A stretch of DNA of 64,000 nt from Rhizobium bangladeshense. Its GTDB lineage: Bacteria; Pseudomonadota; Alphaproteobacteria; Rhizobiales; Rhizobiaceae. The translations under genes and the position numbers were made by a program. Positions 1 through 12,497 of the stretch are shown piece after piece (positions within the stretch are counted from its first letter, which is position 1; every line of letters begins with the position of its first letter). Location: NCBI RefSeq assembly GCF_017357245.1, contig NZ_CP071612.1, forward strand, positions 3,746,001 to 3,810,000, given 5' to 3'. The notes below the pieces were generated by a model, which had not been told where the DNA came from, made no database searches, and worked only from the letters and a program-made list of their open reading frames with translations.

Positions 1-1005
1 CCAGACGGCAAGCTTGTCTTCCTTCTCCGGCGGCTGCGGCCGGATGTCGAGCTGGGTGACCTTGACGGCGCCCTGACGGAAGGCCGTGCCGACACAGTCG
101 GAAGCCGTATCGCCGCCGCCAACGACAACGACGTGTTTGGCGCCGGCAAGAATCGGATCAGACGGCCAGCCGACGCTGTCGATATTCTCGCGTCCGACGC
201 GGCGGTTCTGCTGCACCAGATAGGGCATGGCATCATGCACGCCCGCGAGATCGGTACCCGGGATGCCAGCCTCGCGCGGCGTCTCCGAGCCGCCGCAGTA
301 AAGGACGGCATCGTGATCGGCCAACAGCTGTTCGACCTTGACATCGACACCGACATTGACGCCGCAATGGAAAGTGACGCCCTCGCCCTTCATCTGCTCG
401 ACGCGGCGGTCGATGAAGTTCTTCTCCATCTTGAAATCCGGAATGCCGTAGCGCAGCAGGCCGCCCGGCTTGGTTTCACGCTCATAGACATGCACCTCGT
501 GACCGGCGCGGCCGAGCTGCTGGGCTGCCGCCATGCCTGCGGGGCCGGAGCCGATAACGGCAACCTTCTTGCCGGTATGAACGGTGGCCGGCTGCGGTCG
601 AATGAAGCCGAGCTCATAGGCCTTGTCGGCGATCGCCTGTTCGACGGTCTTGATCGCGACCGGCGCATCCTCGAGATTCAGCGTGCAGGCTTCCTCGCAA
701 GGCGCGGGGCAGACGCGGCCGGTGAACTCCGGGAAGTTGTTGGTCGAATGCAGGTTCTGGATCGCCGCTTCCCAGTTGTTGTTGTAAACAAGGTCGTTCC
801 AGTCAGGAATCTGGTTGTGAACCGGGCAGCCGGTGGGGCCGTGACAATAAGGGATGCCACAGTCCATGCAGCGCGCCGCCTGTTTCTGCACTTCCGGGTC
901 CGACATCGGGATCGTGAACTCGCGGAAATGACGGATGCGATCCGACGCCGGCTGGTACTTCGCCACCTGCCGGTCGATTTCCAGAAATCCTGTTACCTTA
1001 CCCAT
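1..1005 (-). CDS. gltD: Glutamate synthase (NADPH) small subunit, C-terminus cut by window edge
   Basis: Beta subunit of glutamate synthase. It passes electrons from NADPH through FAD and Fe-S clusters to GltB, for glutamate formation from glutamine and 2-oxoglutarate in the cytoplasm. The first 335 residues are visible. The N-terminus carries the cysteine-rich region (C46, C49, C54, C60, then a CPAPCEEAC block near residue 95) that binds 4Fe-4S clusters. The FAD-binding GSGPAGMAAA motif follows, then the GGGDTASDC motif of the NADPH site. The family is about 470-485 aa, so roughly 140 residues lie beyond position 1. The start codon is the ATG complement at 1003-1005 and reads MGKVTGFLEIDRQ, a typical GltD N-terminus. 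It lies 223 bp downstream of gltB on the same strand, the usual gltBD order. Confidence 0.96.
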   Translation of the reverse strand, partial: MGKVTGFLEIDRQVAKYQPASDRIRHFREFTIPMSDPEVQKQAARCMDCGIPYCHGPTGCPVHNQIPDWNDLVYNNNWEAAIQNLHSTNNFPEFTGRVCPAPCEEACTLNLEDAPVAIKTVEQAIADKAYELGFIRPQPATVHTGKKVAVIGSGPAGMAAAQQLGRAGHEVHVYERETKPGGLLRYGIPDFKMEKNFIDRRVEQMKGEGVTFHCGVNVGVDVKVEQLLADHDAVLYCGGSETPREAGIPGTDLAGVHDAMPYLVQQNRRVGRENIDSVGWPSDPILAGAKHVVVVGGGDTASDCVGTAFRQGAVKVTQLDIRPQPPEKEDKLAVW

Positions 1006-1228
1006 TTCTTCGTCCCTTACCCTCATGACCGCCTCACCCGCGGCCAGTTGTCTGTCGTCAGTCCCGGTATCCCGGGCGGGTTGCTTGTCTTTACCGTCAT
1101 CGGAACAAATCCCCTGAAACATCCGGGCGATGTGGACGGCCTGTCGCCGGCACGATCGTCACGGGTCATCGAGAAGTTTTCCGACATCGGCGATCTGCGT
1201 TCGGCAGGCGGCCGATGTCCCGGCGCAA

Positions 1229-5950
<4,722 letters not shown>

Positions 5951-6484
5951 CGTCTTTCCTCCTGTCGAAGCCCGCGGGCCGCGGGCGGCTTTTCGTCCTG
6001 TGCCGCGACCTGAAAAATAGGTTCGGCACGTGACAGTGCTGTTGCATTGTGAAGATCGGCCGCAGACATCTGCTTAAAGGAAAGCAAACCGTCGCGTTCC
6101 GCGCCTGCCATTCGCCTCCGCGCGCCACCCACGAAGGTCGGCGCTCGGAAGAACTATAGCGTGAAAGCCGGCCCGTGCCAGGGCTTTCGGCGCCTCTTCG
6201 GCCGCAAGGGCCAAAATAGGACAGCAACACTGTCCTAATTCATCCGTTCTATGCCAGAAACCATGGGGCTCCGCAAGAGCGTCGTGTTAAAAAACGTCAA
6301 TTTGCGAAGGAAGATTACCGGATCGGTCGCTCAAGGGAAATAAAATTACCGATCAGTGACGTATTTTTTTCATTGATTGCGCAGTTCAAATTTTGTGATG
6401 TATCACCAGTGGCGACCTTGATCCCGTGAAGCTTTGGCGTAATGTCCGCTGCAAACCCGCCAACCTTTCCTGCCACGGTTTCCC
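5951..6484. other. Gene-free region between gltB and the aldolase gene
   Basis: 534 bp between two divergent genes. A 102-codon open frame on the minus strand overlaps the gltB start and has no recognisable protein features, so I do not call it. The stretch should hold the promoters of gltB (minus) and the aldolase gene (plus). The only sharp signals are the gltB leader palindrome at 5970-5986 and the operator-like inverted repeat at 6218-6238. Confidence 0.7.
6218..6238. promoter_or_regulatory. Operator-like perfect inverted repeat
   Basis: TAGGACAG-CAACA-CTGTCCTA: two perfect 8-bp arms around a 5-bp spacer, in an A/T-flanked setting. No T-run follows, so it does not look like a terminator. 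The symmetry and size fit a dimeric repressor site. It lies 268 bp upstream of gltB and 247 bp upstream of the aldolase gene. I do not recognise the regulator. Confidence 0.5.
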
Positions 6485-7537
6485 ATGTTCTTTGCTTCAG
6501 ACAATTGGGCTGGCGCCCATAAATCCATTGCCGAGCGTCTGCTGGCGGCATCGGGCGGCTTTGCTGCCGCCTACGGCGCCGGTGATCTCGACAGGAAGGT
6601 CGAGGCTCGTTTCTCCGAAATCTTCGAGCGTGAGGTCGCGGTTTTCTTCGTCGCAACCGGGACGGCTGCCAATTCCTTGTCGCTGGCGAGTGTTCAACGC
6701 CCCGGCGGCATCACCTTCTGCCATTCGGAAGCCCATGTAATCGAGGATGAATGCGGGGCTCCGGAATTTTTCTCGGGCTCCGCCCGCCTCGTTGCCGTTG
6801 ACGGCGAAGCCGGCAAGATCGATCCGGCGAAGCTTTCGGCCAAAATCGCTGGCTTTCCCGAAGACGCCGTCCATCATGGCCGGGCCAGTGCCGTGACCAT
6901 CACTCAGGCGACCGAAATCGGCACCGTCTATTCCCTGCCTGAGATCGGCGAGATCGCCGCCATATCTGCCAAGCGCAATCTGCCGCTGCACATGGACGGC
7001 GCCCGCTTCGCCAATGCACTGGTCGCGCTCGGCGCCACCCCGGCTGAGATGACCTGGAAACGCGGCGTCGACATGCTGTCCTTCGGCGGCACGAAGAACG
7101 GCTGCTGGTGTGCGGAAGCGATCGTCATTTTCGATCAGGAGCGGGCTCGGGAAATGCCTTTCATCCGCAAGCGCGCCGCCCAGCTCTTCTCCAAGTCGCG
7201 TTTCATCGCCGCACAGTTCGACGCCTATTTCGAAAACGGCCTCTGGCTCGATCTCGCCCGCCATTCGAACGCCATGGCCGACCGTCTGCGCGCCGGTATC
7301 GGCGCCAGCAATGCCGCCCGCCTCGCCTGGCCGACCGCTTCCAACGAGGTCTTTGCCGTCATCAGCAAGGGTGCTGCAAAAACCGCGGAGGAAAAAGGCG
7401 CGAAGTTTTACGAGTGGCCGGTGCCGGCGGCGACGTCGGAACTCGTTTCCGAAGGCGAAACTCTGATCCGCCTCGTCACCAGCTTCGCGACGACGGAAGC
7501 GGACGTGGATGGTTTCCTGAGGTGCCTGGCCGCCTGA
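6485..7537 (+). CDS. Threonine-aldolase-family PLP enzyme
   Basis: A 350-aa fold-type I PLP enzyme of the low-specificity L-threonine aldolase / beta-eliminating lyase family, expected to split threonine or allo-threonine into glycine and acetaldehyde. Family hallmarks are the N-terminal SDNWAGAH segment, the ATGTAANSLSL cofactor-phosphate loop near residue 60, HMDGARFANA near 175 (the aspartate that contacts the pyridine nitrogen) and the Schiff-base lysine K204 in SFGGTKNG. The start is the ATG at 6485; no strong ribosome site is visible. It stands alone, convergent with the LysR gene downstream. Substrate preference cannot be read from the sequence. Confidence 0.9.
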   Translation: MFFASDNWAGAHKSIAERLLAASGGFAAAYGAGDLDRKVEARFSEIFEREVAVFFVATGTAANSLSLASVQRPGGITFCHSEAHVIEDECGAPEFFSGSARLVAVDGEAGKIDPAKLSAKIAGFPEDAVHHGRASAVTITQATEIGTVYSLPEIGEIAAISAKRNLPLHMDGARFANALVALGATPAEMTWKRGVDMLSFGGTKNGCWCAEAIVIFDQERAREMPFIRKRAAQLFSKSRFIAAQFDAYFENGLWLDLARHSNAMADRLRAGIGASNAARLAWPTASNEVFAVISKGAAKTAEEKGAKFYEWPVPAATSELVSEGETLIRLVTSFATTEADVDGFLRCLAA

Positions 7538-7591
7538 TCGTCGACTGGCAAGGCGGGCATCGCGGGCGGGCTGCTCCGTGACAGGGATGAC

Positions 7592-8446
7592 TCAGGCCGT
7601 CCTCAGCCCCCTCACCTTTTGCAGAATATCGTCGGAAAGCGCCGACACCAGCGCCTGATCCGCACCCTTGCGCGGCACCAATACGAATTCCACATCCTCG
7701 AGCACCGGCAATTTTCCCGAAGCGATCTCTTTCAGTCCTGATGGAGCCATGCTGCGCGGCTGCACCAGCACGCCCATTCCCGCCCGCGCTGCTGCCGTCA
7801 GCCCGCTCAGACTGCCGCAAGTGCAGACGATCCGCCACGGCACACGGTTTCGCCCGAGCGCTTCCAGAGCGATCACCCGCGTGACGCTTGGCGGCGGAAA
7901 GGCAATCAGTGGCAGCGGGCCGGAGGCGAGCACTCGATCAGGATCGCGGGCCAGCCAGACGAGCGGCTCGCGATAGACGAGTTTTCCGCGCGCATCCCCC
8001 AGCCGGCGCTTGGCGAGTACCAGATCGATTTCGCCATTGTCCTGCATCTCATAAAGCACGCCTGAAAGCGCCACCGTCAGCTCCAGGTCGACGGACGGAT
8101 GCGAACGAACGAAATCCTCCAGCACCGCCGGCAGCTGACTGGTGACGAAATCCTCCGACACGCCGAGCCGCAGGCTGCCGCGCAAGCTGTTACTCTTGAA
8201 GAGCGCCTGCACCTGCCCCTCGATCGAGAGCATGGCGCGCGCATGCGAAAGCAGCGCCTCGCCGTCGCCGGTCAGCAGGACCTTGTGCGTATCGCGCGCG
8301 AGCAGCTTGCGTCCGAGGGCCGCCTCCAGGCGCTGAATGTGCTGGCTGACAGTCGATTGCCCGAGGCCCAGCCTATCCGCGGCAAGCGTGAAGCTGCCCA
8401 TCTGTTCGACGGCGACGAAGCTGCGCAACTGCGAGAGATCCAGCAT
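7592..8446 (-). CDS. LysR-family transcriptional regulator
   Basis: 284 aa, the normal LysR length. The N-terminal winged helix-turn-helix is clear (LRSFVAVEQMGSFTLAADRL, then GLGQSTVSQHIQRLEAALG), followed by the periplasmic-binding-protein-like effector domain from about residue 90. I start at the ATG complement 8444-8446 (MLDLSQLRSF), because LysR proteins begin just before this helix; the open frame continues 35 codons upstream but with no matching residues. It is divergent from the bile-acid-symporter-family gene, with 93 bp between the starts. The transporter is therefore its likely target, and the shared gap its likely operator. The effector is unknown. Confidence 0.92.
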   Translation of the reverse strand: MLDLSQLRSFVAVEQMGSFTLAADRLGLGQSTVSQHIQRLEAALGRKLLARDTHKVLLTGDGEALLSHARAMLSIEGQVQALFKSNSLRGSLRLGVSEDFVTSQLPAVLEDFVRSHPSVDLELTVALSGVLYEMQDNGEIDLVLAKRRLGDARGKLVYREPLVWLARDPDRVLASGPLPLIAFPPPSVTRVIALEALGRNRVPWRIVCTCGSLSGLTAAARAGMGVLVQPRSMAPSGLKEIASGKLPVLEDVEFVLVPRKGADQALVSALSDDILQKVRGLRTA

Positions 8447-8539
8447 AGGTAATCCAATATCTCGATAACTGTTATTCCTTGCATCCTGCATCATAATGGG
8501 CGACAGAACAATGACGAATATTGTTGTCGCGAGACCGCC

Positions 8540-9544
8540 ATGCGCCGCCATCTGCCCGATACGTTCACGATCCTGCTGGTCTGCACCGTCGTTCTCGCCT
8601 CATTGATTCCGGCGAGCGGGAGTTTTGCGGATTATTTCGGCATCGCCACCGATCTTGCCATCGCCTTGCTGTTTTTCCTGCACGGCGCTCGCCTATCGCG
8701 TGATGTCGTCATATCAGGCCTGCTGCACTGGCGGCTGCATCTCGCTATCCTGCTGACGACATTCGGCATCTTCCCGCTGCTCGGCCTCGGGCTCGGCTTC
8801 ATCCCCGACACCGTTCTGCCGAAGCCGCTTTACCTCGGCATCCTCTTCCTTTGCGTGCTGCCGTCGACGGTACAGTCGTCGATCGCCTTTACCTCGATGG
8901 CGGGCGGCAACGTGCCCGCCGCAATCTGCGCTGCCTCGGCCTCCAACATTTTCGGCATGTTCCTGACGCCGCTGCTGGTCGGCCTGCTCTTCTCCGTCGG
9001 CGGCCATGGCGGCTTCTCCTTCGACGCGCTTCAGCAGATCCTGCTGCAGCTGCTTGCACCCTTTATCGTCGGCCAAATCCTGCAGCCCTGGATCGGCAAT
9101 TGGATTCGCGCAAAGAAGAAGGTCCTGATGCCGGTTGACCGCGGCTCGATTCTGATGGTGGTCTATCTCGCTTTCAGCACGGCCGTCATCGAGGGACTGT
9201 GGCATAGCTTCTCGATCGCCGACATCGCCGTTGTCATCGTCGCCGATATCGTGCTTCTGGCACTCGTCCTTGCTTTGACCATGTTCGGCAGCCGCTGGCT
9301 GGGCTTCGACAAGGCCGACGAGATCACCATCACCTTCTGCGGCTCGAAGAAGAGCCTGGCGAGCGGCGTGCCGATGGCAAACGTCATCTTCGCCGGCCAG
9401 TCGATCGGTGCAATCGTGCTTCCCCTGATGCTGTTCCACCAGATTCAGCTGATGGTCTGCGCCGTTATCGCCCAGAAATATGCCGCAGCAGCAGCCCGGC
9501 GCGCGACGGAACAGCAGATAAAGGACGCCGCCAGTCCGGCCTGA
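8540..9544 (+). CDS. Bile acid:sodium symporter family transporter (YfeH/SLC10A7-like)
   Basis: A 334-aa integral membrane protein with about ten hydrophobic segments. It fits the SBF-like branch of the BASS superfamily that includes YfeH and SLC10A7, judged from the motifs ALLFFLHGARLS near residue 45, CVLPSTVQSSIAFTSMAGGN near 108 and the late FCGSKKSLASGVP block near 265. Family members take up organic anions with sodium, but the substrate in rhizobia is not established. It begins at ATG 8540, with only a weak purine stretch upstream. The divergent LysR gene is its likely regulator. Ends 20 bp before the heat-shock-gene terminator. Confidence 0.88.
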   Translation: MRRHLPDTFTILLVCTVVLASLIPASGSFADYFGIATDLAIALLFFLHGARLSRDVVISGLLHWRLHLAILLTTFGIFPLLGLGLGFIPDTVLPKPLYLGILFLCVLPSTVQSSIAFTSMAGGNVPAAICAASASNIFGMFLTPLLVGLLFSVGGHGGFSFDALQQILLQLLAPFIVGQILQPWIGNWIRAKKKVLMPVDRGSILMVVYLAFSTAVIEGLWHSFSIADIAVVIVADIVLLALVLALTMFGSRWLGFDKADEITITFCGSKKSLASGVPMANVIFAGQSIGAIVLPLMLFHQIQLMVCAVIAQKYAAAAARRATEQQIKDAASPA

Positions 9545-9564
9545 ACGGCAATGAAACGAACGGC

Positions 9565-9592
9565 AAAAAACGGCGCCCCGATCGGGGCGCCG
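9565..9592 (-). terminator. Rho-independent terminator of the hsp20 gene
   Basis: Perfect hairpin CGGCGCCCCG / CGGGGCGCCG with a two-base centre at 9571-9592. On the minus strand it is followed by six T residues (A-run 9565-9570 on the plus strand). It lies 25 bp past the hsp20 stop codon and may also slow transcripts arriving from the symporter gene. Confidence 0.88.
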
Positions 9593-9616
9593 TCTATTGT
9601 CCCCGAGGGGCAGCTG

Positions 9617-10087
9617 TTAACCGTTAATGACCTGCGCCTCGATCGCTTTCGGAGCCTCGACCGGCTCAGCGGCAATCGCGATTTTGCGGGGCTTCATAGC
9701 CTCGGGAATGTTGCGCAGAAGGTCGATGTGCAGCAGGCCATTCTTCAGCGACGCGGCGGTCACCTCGACATGATCGGCGAGCTGGAAGCGGCGCTCGAAG
9801 GCGCGCTTGGCAATGCCACGATAGAGAAATTCGCCACCTTCAGCGGTTTCCTCGTTCTTTTCACCCTTCACGGACAGCACATGGGCGTGGGCTTCGATGG
9901 AAAGCTCGGTCTCGTCGAAACCGGCGACCGCCATGGTGATGCGATAGGTGTTTTCACCGGTGCGCTCGATATTATAGGGCGGATAGGTTTGCGCCTGCTC
10001 CGGCTGTGCAAGGCTGTCGAGCATGGTGAAGAGCCGGTCGAAACCGACCGTCGAGCGATAAAGGGGAGAGAAGTCAACGTGACGCAT
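9617..10087 (-). CDS. Small heat-shock protein, Hsp20/IbpA type
   Basis: A 156-aa alpha-crystallin-domain chaperone that should bind unfolding proteins as large oligomers in the cytoplasm. The N-terminus (DFSPLYRSTVGFDRLFTML) is of the bacterial class A IbpA type. The alpha-crystallin domain spans about residues 35-130, ending in GLLHIDLLRNIPE. The flexible tail has an I-A-I type motif (KIAIAAE) that docks subunits. A strong AGGAGGA ribosome site precedes the ATG and lies inside a ROSE-like RNA structure, with a candidate RpoH promoter further upstream. Both indicate heat control. A clear terminator follows. Confidence 0.95.
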   Translation of the reverse strand: MRHVDFSPLYRSTVGFDRLFTMLDSLAQPEQAQTYPPYNIERTGENTYRITMAVAGFDETELSIEAHAHVLSVKGEKNEETAEGGEFLYRGIAKRAFERRFQLADHVEVTAASLKNGLLHIDLLRNIPEAMKPRKIAIAAEPVEAPKAIEAQVING

Positions 10088-10185
10088 GATGTCCTCCTAG
10101 GGAAGCGACGTGTTGCGGTAAAATGCCCTGAAACCCCATCTCGGCAGTCTCGGGACGGTTGCGCGGGCCCTCTTTGGCACCCGCA
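10088..10185 (-). promoter_or_regulatory. ROSE-type RNA thermosensor in the hsp20 5' leader
   Basis: ROSE elements are rhizobial 5' leaders that hide the ribosome site of small heat-shock genes at low temperature. Here the last leader segment reads UCGCU-UCCCU-AGGAGGA just before the AUG. It contains the conserved U(U/C)GCU motif, whose U-C-C-U can pair with AGGA of the ribosome site leaving one bulged G, as in known ROSE elements. Further upstream the leader forms another hairpin (GCGGG / CCCGC around 10160-10182). Position, length (about 100 nt) and downstream gene all match the class. No energy calculation was done. Confidence 0.75.
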
Positions 10186-10191
10186 GAATGG

Positions 10192-10220
10192 AGATGGTGA
10201 TGGGATTCGTGGAGTTCAAG
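10192..10220 (-). promoter_or_regulatory. Candidate RpoH (sigma-32) promoter of hsp20
   Basis: On the minus strand CTTGAA (10215-10220) is followed after 17 bp by CCATCT (10192-10197). This resembles the CTTGAA / C-rich-AT pattern of heat-shock promoters. Transcription from here would create a leader of about 100 nt containing the ROSE-like element. The match is partial, so confidence is modest. Confidence 0.45.
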
Positions 10221-10308
10221 ACCATTTCGAAATCACCTCAAACGGCCGTGAACCGCGCATGAACGGCCGGTTCGGAACGCGTTCAGGCATATCGGCCTAA
10301 ACATGATG

Positions 10309-10413
10309 GTGTCGGGTGACACTGGCCCCGATGGCTGAAGTGCATCGTCCCTTCTTCTTCAGTCTAGACTTGGGCCGGCCGTGAGCGCCCTCACGCTCCC
10401 GCCGGCCCTTTTT
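10309..10413 (+). ncRNA. Candidate structured small RNA ending in a terminator
   Basis: Three consecutive hairpins and no reading frame: GTGTC-GGGT-GACAC (10309-10322), CTGAAG...CTTCAG (10335-10362) and a GGGCCGGC...GCCGGCCC stem (10372-10408) enclosing a second stem GTGAG/CTCAC, then T5 (10409-10413). CTAGACTT lies directly before the terminator, as in the better candidate RNA at 12498. No gene on the plus strand needs a terminator here, because the upstream hsp20 gene points away. The 5' end and promoter are not clear. It could instead be only a terminator or a mosaic repeat. Confidence 0.4.
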
Positions 10414-10450
10414 CCCCCGCTTTCCAAGGCCGGCGCCATGCGCTATCCCT

Positions 10451-10547
10451 AACGCATCGTGCCTTCTGAAAGCGGAATCGGTTTCGGAAAGCACGATGCG
10501 TAGATTCAAATATTAGAGCGTCCTTTGTGCGTCCGAACGCACGGCGC
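10451..10547 (+). repeat. RIME-like intergenic mosaic repeat, copy A
   Basis: About 97 bp with two palindromes: CGCATCGTGC (10453-10462) / GCACGATGCG (10491-10500), and GTGCG-TCCGAA-CGCAC (10527-10542). It matches the copy at 16073-16167 in opposite orientation, most strongly over GATGCGTAGATTCA and GAGCGTCCTTTGTGCGTCC. Two large palindromes in a unit of about 100 bp between genes is the layout of the rhizobial RIME elements. It lies just upstream of the hydrolase gene. Confidence 0.75.
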
Positions 10548-10587
10548 TTTATTAGCGAAGCATTCAGCAGCGGCGCATTGGCAAGCC

Positions 10588-11559
10588 ATGGAACAGGTTC
10601 TCTATTCGACGCCGGACAATCCTGCCCCGGAAAACCGTACCGAAGGGTTCTTCGAAACCCACGACGGCCACCGGCTGCGTTATGCCGTTTTCCGCTCCGG
10701 CGCGCCTGTCGCCAAGGGCACGGTCGTCATCATCCATGGCCGCAACGAATATATAGAAAAATATTTTGAGACCGTCCGTGACCTGACCGCCAAGGGCCTC
10801 TGGGTCGCGACCTTCGACCTACGCGGCCAGGGCGGTTCATCGCGGCTCCTGCGGCGCAATCACGGCCATATCCGCCGCTTTTCCGATTACGAGCGCGATC
10901 TCGACACCTTCCTTAAGAAGATAGTGCTGCCGGATACTCGCCTGCCTTTCTACCTGCTCGGCCATTCCACAGGCGGACTGATCGCGCTGTCGGCCGCCCC
11001 CTATCTCACCACCCGCATCGATCGCATGGTGCTGTCGGCCCCCTTCATCGGGCTGACCGGCCAGTCGGCCTCGCCCCGCGTTATTCGCACCCTTGCCGGC
11101 ACGCTGACCGCCGCCGGCCTCGGCTTCATACCGCTGACCGCGAGGCTCAGGGAGCCGGACTTCCGCGACAATCCTTTGACTTCGGACGAAACCCGCTTCG
11201 AGCGCAATGTTGCGATGATGAACGCCCATCCGGAATTGACGCTCGGGCCGCCGACGGCTCGCTGGCTGACCGAAGCCTTCCGGACGATCGACCGTGTTAC
11301 CTCACCCAACCATCTCTTCTCGATCACCATACCGACCATCGTCATCGCCCCGACGCGTGACGGTGTCGTGCCCTACACGGCACAGGAGCGGCTCTCGCGT
11401 TATTTCCGCGCCGGCCAGCTCGTGCCGATCAACGGCGCTCGCCATGAGATCTTCCAGGAACGGGATATCTACCGCGCCGCGGCGCTGGCGGCCTTCCACG
11501 CCTTCATTCCCGGCAGCGATGCCGAGGAAAACCATGATGTCGCCGCCCTCGGCACGTGA
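10588..11559 (+). CDS. Alpha/beta hydrolase, lysophospholipase / monoglyceride-lipase type
   Basis: 323 aa with the serine-hydrolase fold. There is an oxyanion segment VVIIHGRNEY near residue 46, the nucleophile S127 in LLGHSTGG, a late aspartate in APTRDGVVP and a histidine in GARHEIFQE. This pattern resembles PldB-like lysophospholipases and serine aminopeptidase S33 enzymes, so a lipid ester is the likely substrate. I start at ATG 10588 (MEQVLYSTPD). The open frame extends 21 codons upstream, but that stretch runs into the RIME-like repeat and would encode junk. No signal peptide is seen, so probably cytoplasmic. Convergent with the hisN-like gene 15 bp away. Confidence 0.88.
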   Translation: MEQVLYSTPDNPAPENRTEGFFETHDGHRLRYAVFRSGAPVAKGTVVIIHGRNEYIEKYFETVRDLTAKGLWVATFDLRGQGGSSRLLRRNHGHIRRFSDYERDLDTFLKKIVLPDTRLPFYLLGHSTGGLIALSAAPYLTTRIDRMVLSAPFIGLTGQSASPRVIRTLAGTLTAAGLGFIPLTARLREPDFRDNPLTSDETRFERNVAMMNAHPELTLGPPTARWLTEAFRTIDRVTSPNHLFSITIPTIVIAPTRDGVVPYTAQERLSRYFRAGQLVPINGARHEIFQERDIYRAAALAAFHAFIPGSDAEENHDVAALGT

Positions 11560-11574
11560 GCCGGATCAGCCGAG

Positions 11575-12348
11575 TCAGCGCTGCAGGATGGCGATTGCCT
11601 GCTCATAGACCGCGCGGCTGCCGGCAGCGATGATCGAGCCGCCATTTTCCGGCCGTCCGCCGTCCCAGGTGGTGATGATGCCGCCCGCCCCCTCGATGAC
11701 GGGAATGATGCCGCCGACGTCATAAGGCTTCAGCCCGTTCTCGATGACGAGGTCGATATGGCCGGCGGCAAGCAGCGCATAGGCGTAGCAGTCGCACCCA
11801 TAGCGGAAGAGCCGCACCTGGCCCTCGATCTCCCGGTATTTCTCCATCTCGCCGCCGGCGAAGAGATGTGGCGAGGTCGTGAACAGGACGGCGCTCGAAA
11901 GCGCCTCGCACTGGCGCGTCACCAGCCGCCGCTCGCCCTCCGGTCCGGTATAGATCGAGCCGTTCTCGTCGGCAAAATAGCGTTCGCCGGTAAACGGCTG
12001 CTCGATCATGCCCATGATCGCCCGGCCTTGCCTCTGCAGGCCGATCAGCGTTCCCCAGACCGGCACGCCCGATATGAAGGCGCGCGTGCCGTCGATAGGA
12101 TCGATCACCCACACAAAGTCCCGGTCGAGCCCGACGTCGCCGTGCTCCTCGCCGAGAATGCCGTGCTCGGGAAAATTCTCCTCGATAAGCGCCCGGATGG
12201 CGAACTCGGCGGCCCGGTCACCTTCCGTCACCGGATCGAACCCGGACGAAAGTTTGTTCGTGACGTCGAGGCCGGAGCGGAAGCGGGGCAGCGTCTCGGC
12301 GCGGGCGACCTCCGCCAGACGATTGAAGAATGAACGGTCAGGAAGCAT
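11575..12348 (-). CDS. hisN: Histidinol-phosphatase of the inositol-monophosphatase family
   Basis: 257 aa, a Mg-dependent phosphatase of the IMPase superfamily. Metal-binding motifs are EEHGD near residue 70, WVIDPIDGTRAFISG near 84-98 and the late KPYDVGGIIPVIEGAGG block near 210. The GTRAFISGVPVWGTLIGL signature is the one usually found in bacterial HisN-type histidinol phosphatases, the penultimate step of histidine synthesis. Related inositol- or 3'-phosphoadenosine-phosphatases cannot be fully excluded. I start at the ATG complement 12346-12348 (MLPDRSFFNRL), matching family length; an in-frame ATG at 12384 is possible. Neither start has a good ribosome site. It is not in a his operon here. 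Confidence 0.82.
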   Translation of the reverse strand: MLPDRSFFNRLAEVARAETLPRFRSGLDVTNKLSSGFDPVTEGDRAAEFAIRALIEENFPEHGILGEEHGDVGLDRDFVWVIDPIDGTRAFISGVPVWGTLIGLQRQGRAIMGMIEQPFTGERYFADENGSIYTGPEGERRLVTRQCEALSSAVLFTTSPHLFAGGEMEKYREIEGQVRLFRYGCDCYAYALLAAGHIDLVIENGLKPYDVGGIIPVIEGAGGIITTWDGGRPENGGSIIAAGSRAVYEQAIAILQR

Positions 12349-12463
12349 GGTGGCACCGTTTGGCTGGCGGGAATGGCTTTTCATAGCGAAAACTGGCGGG
12401 AATGCAAACGGAGCGGGCAACTTCATGAAAACTGCCCAAAGATATCGCAGCGCAATATATTGC

Positions 12464-12492
12464 TTGACATTTGTGCAACGCAATAGTAGCGT
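12464..12492 (+). promoter_or_regulatory. Sigma-70-type promoter of the small RNA
   Basis: TTGACA (12464-12469), 17 bp, then TAGCGT (12487-12492). The -35 is a perfect consensus. The predicted start at about 12498-12500 coincides with the first base of the RNA's 5' hairpin, which supports both calls. Confidence 0.6.
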
Positions 12493-12497
12493 CGTCA

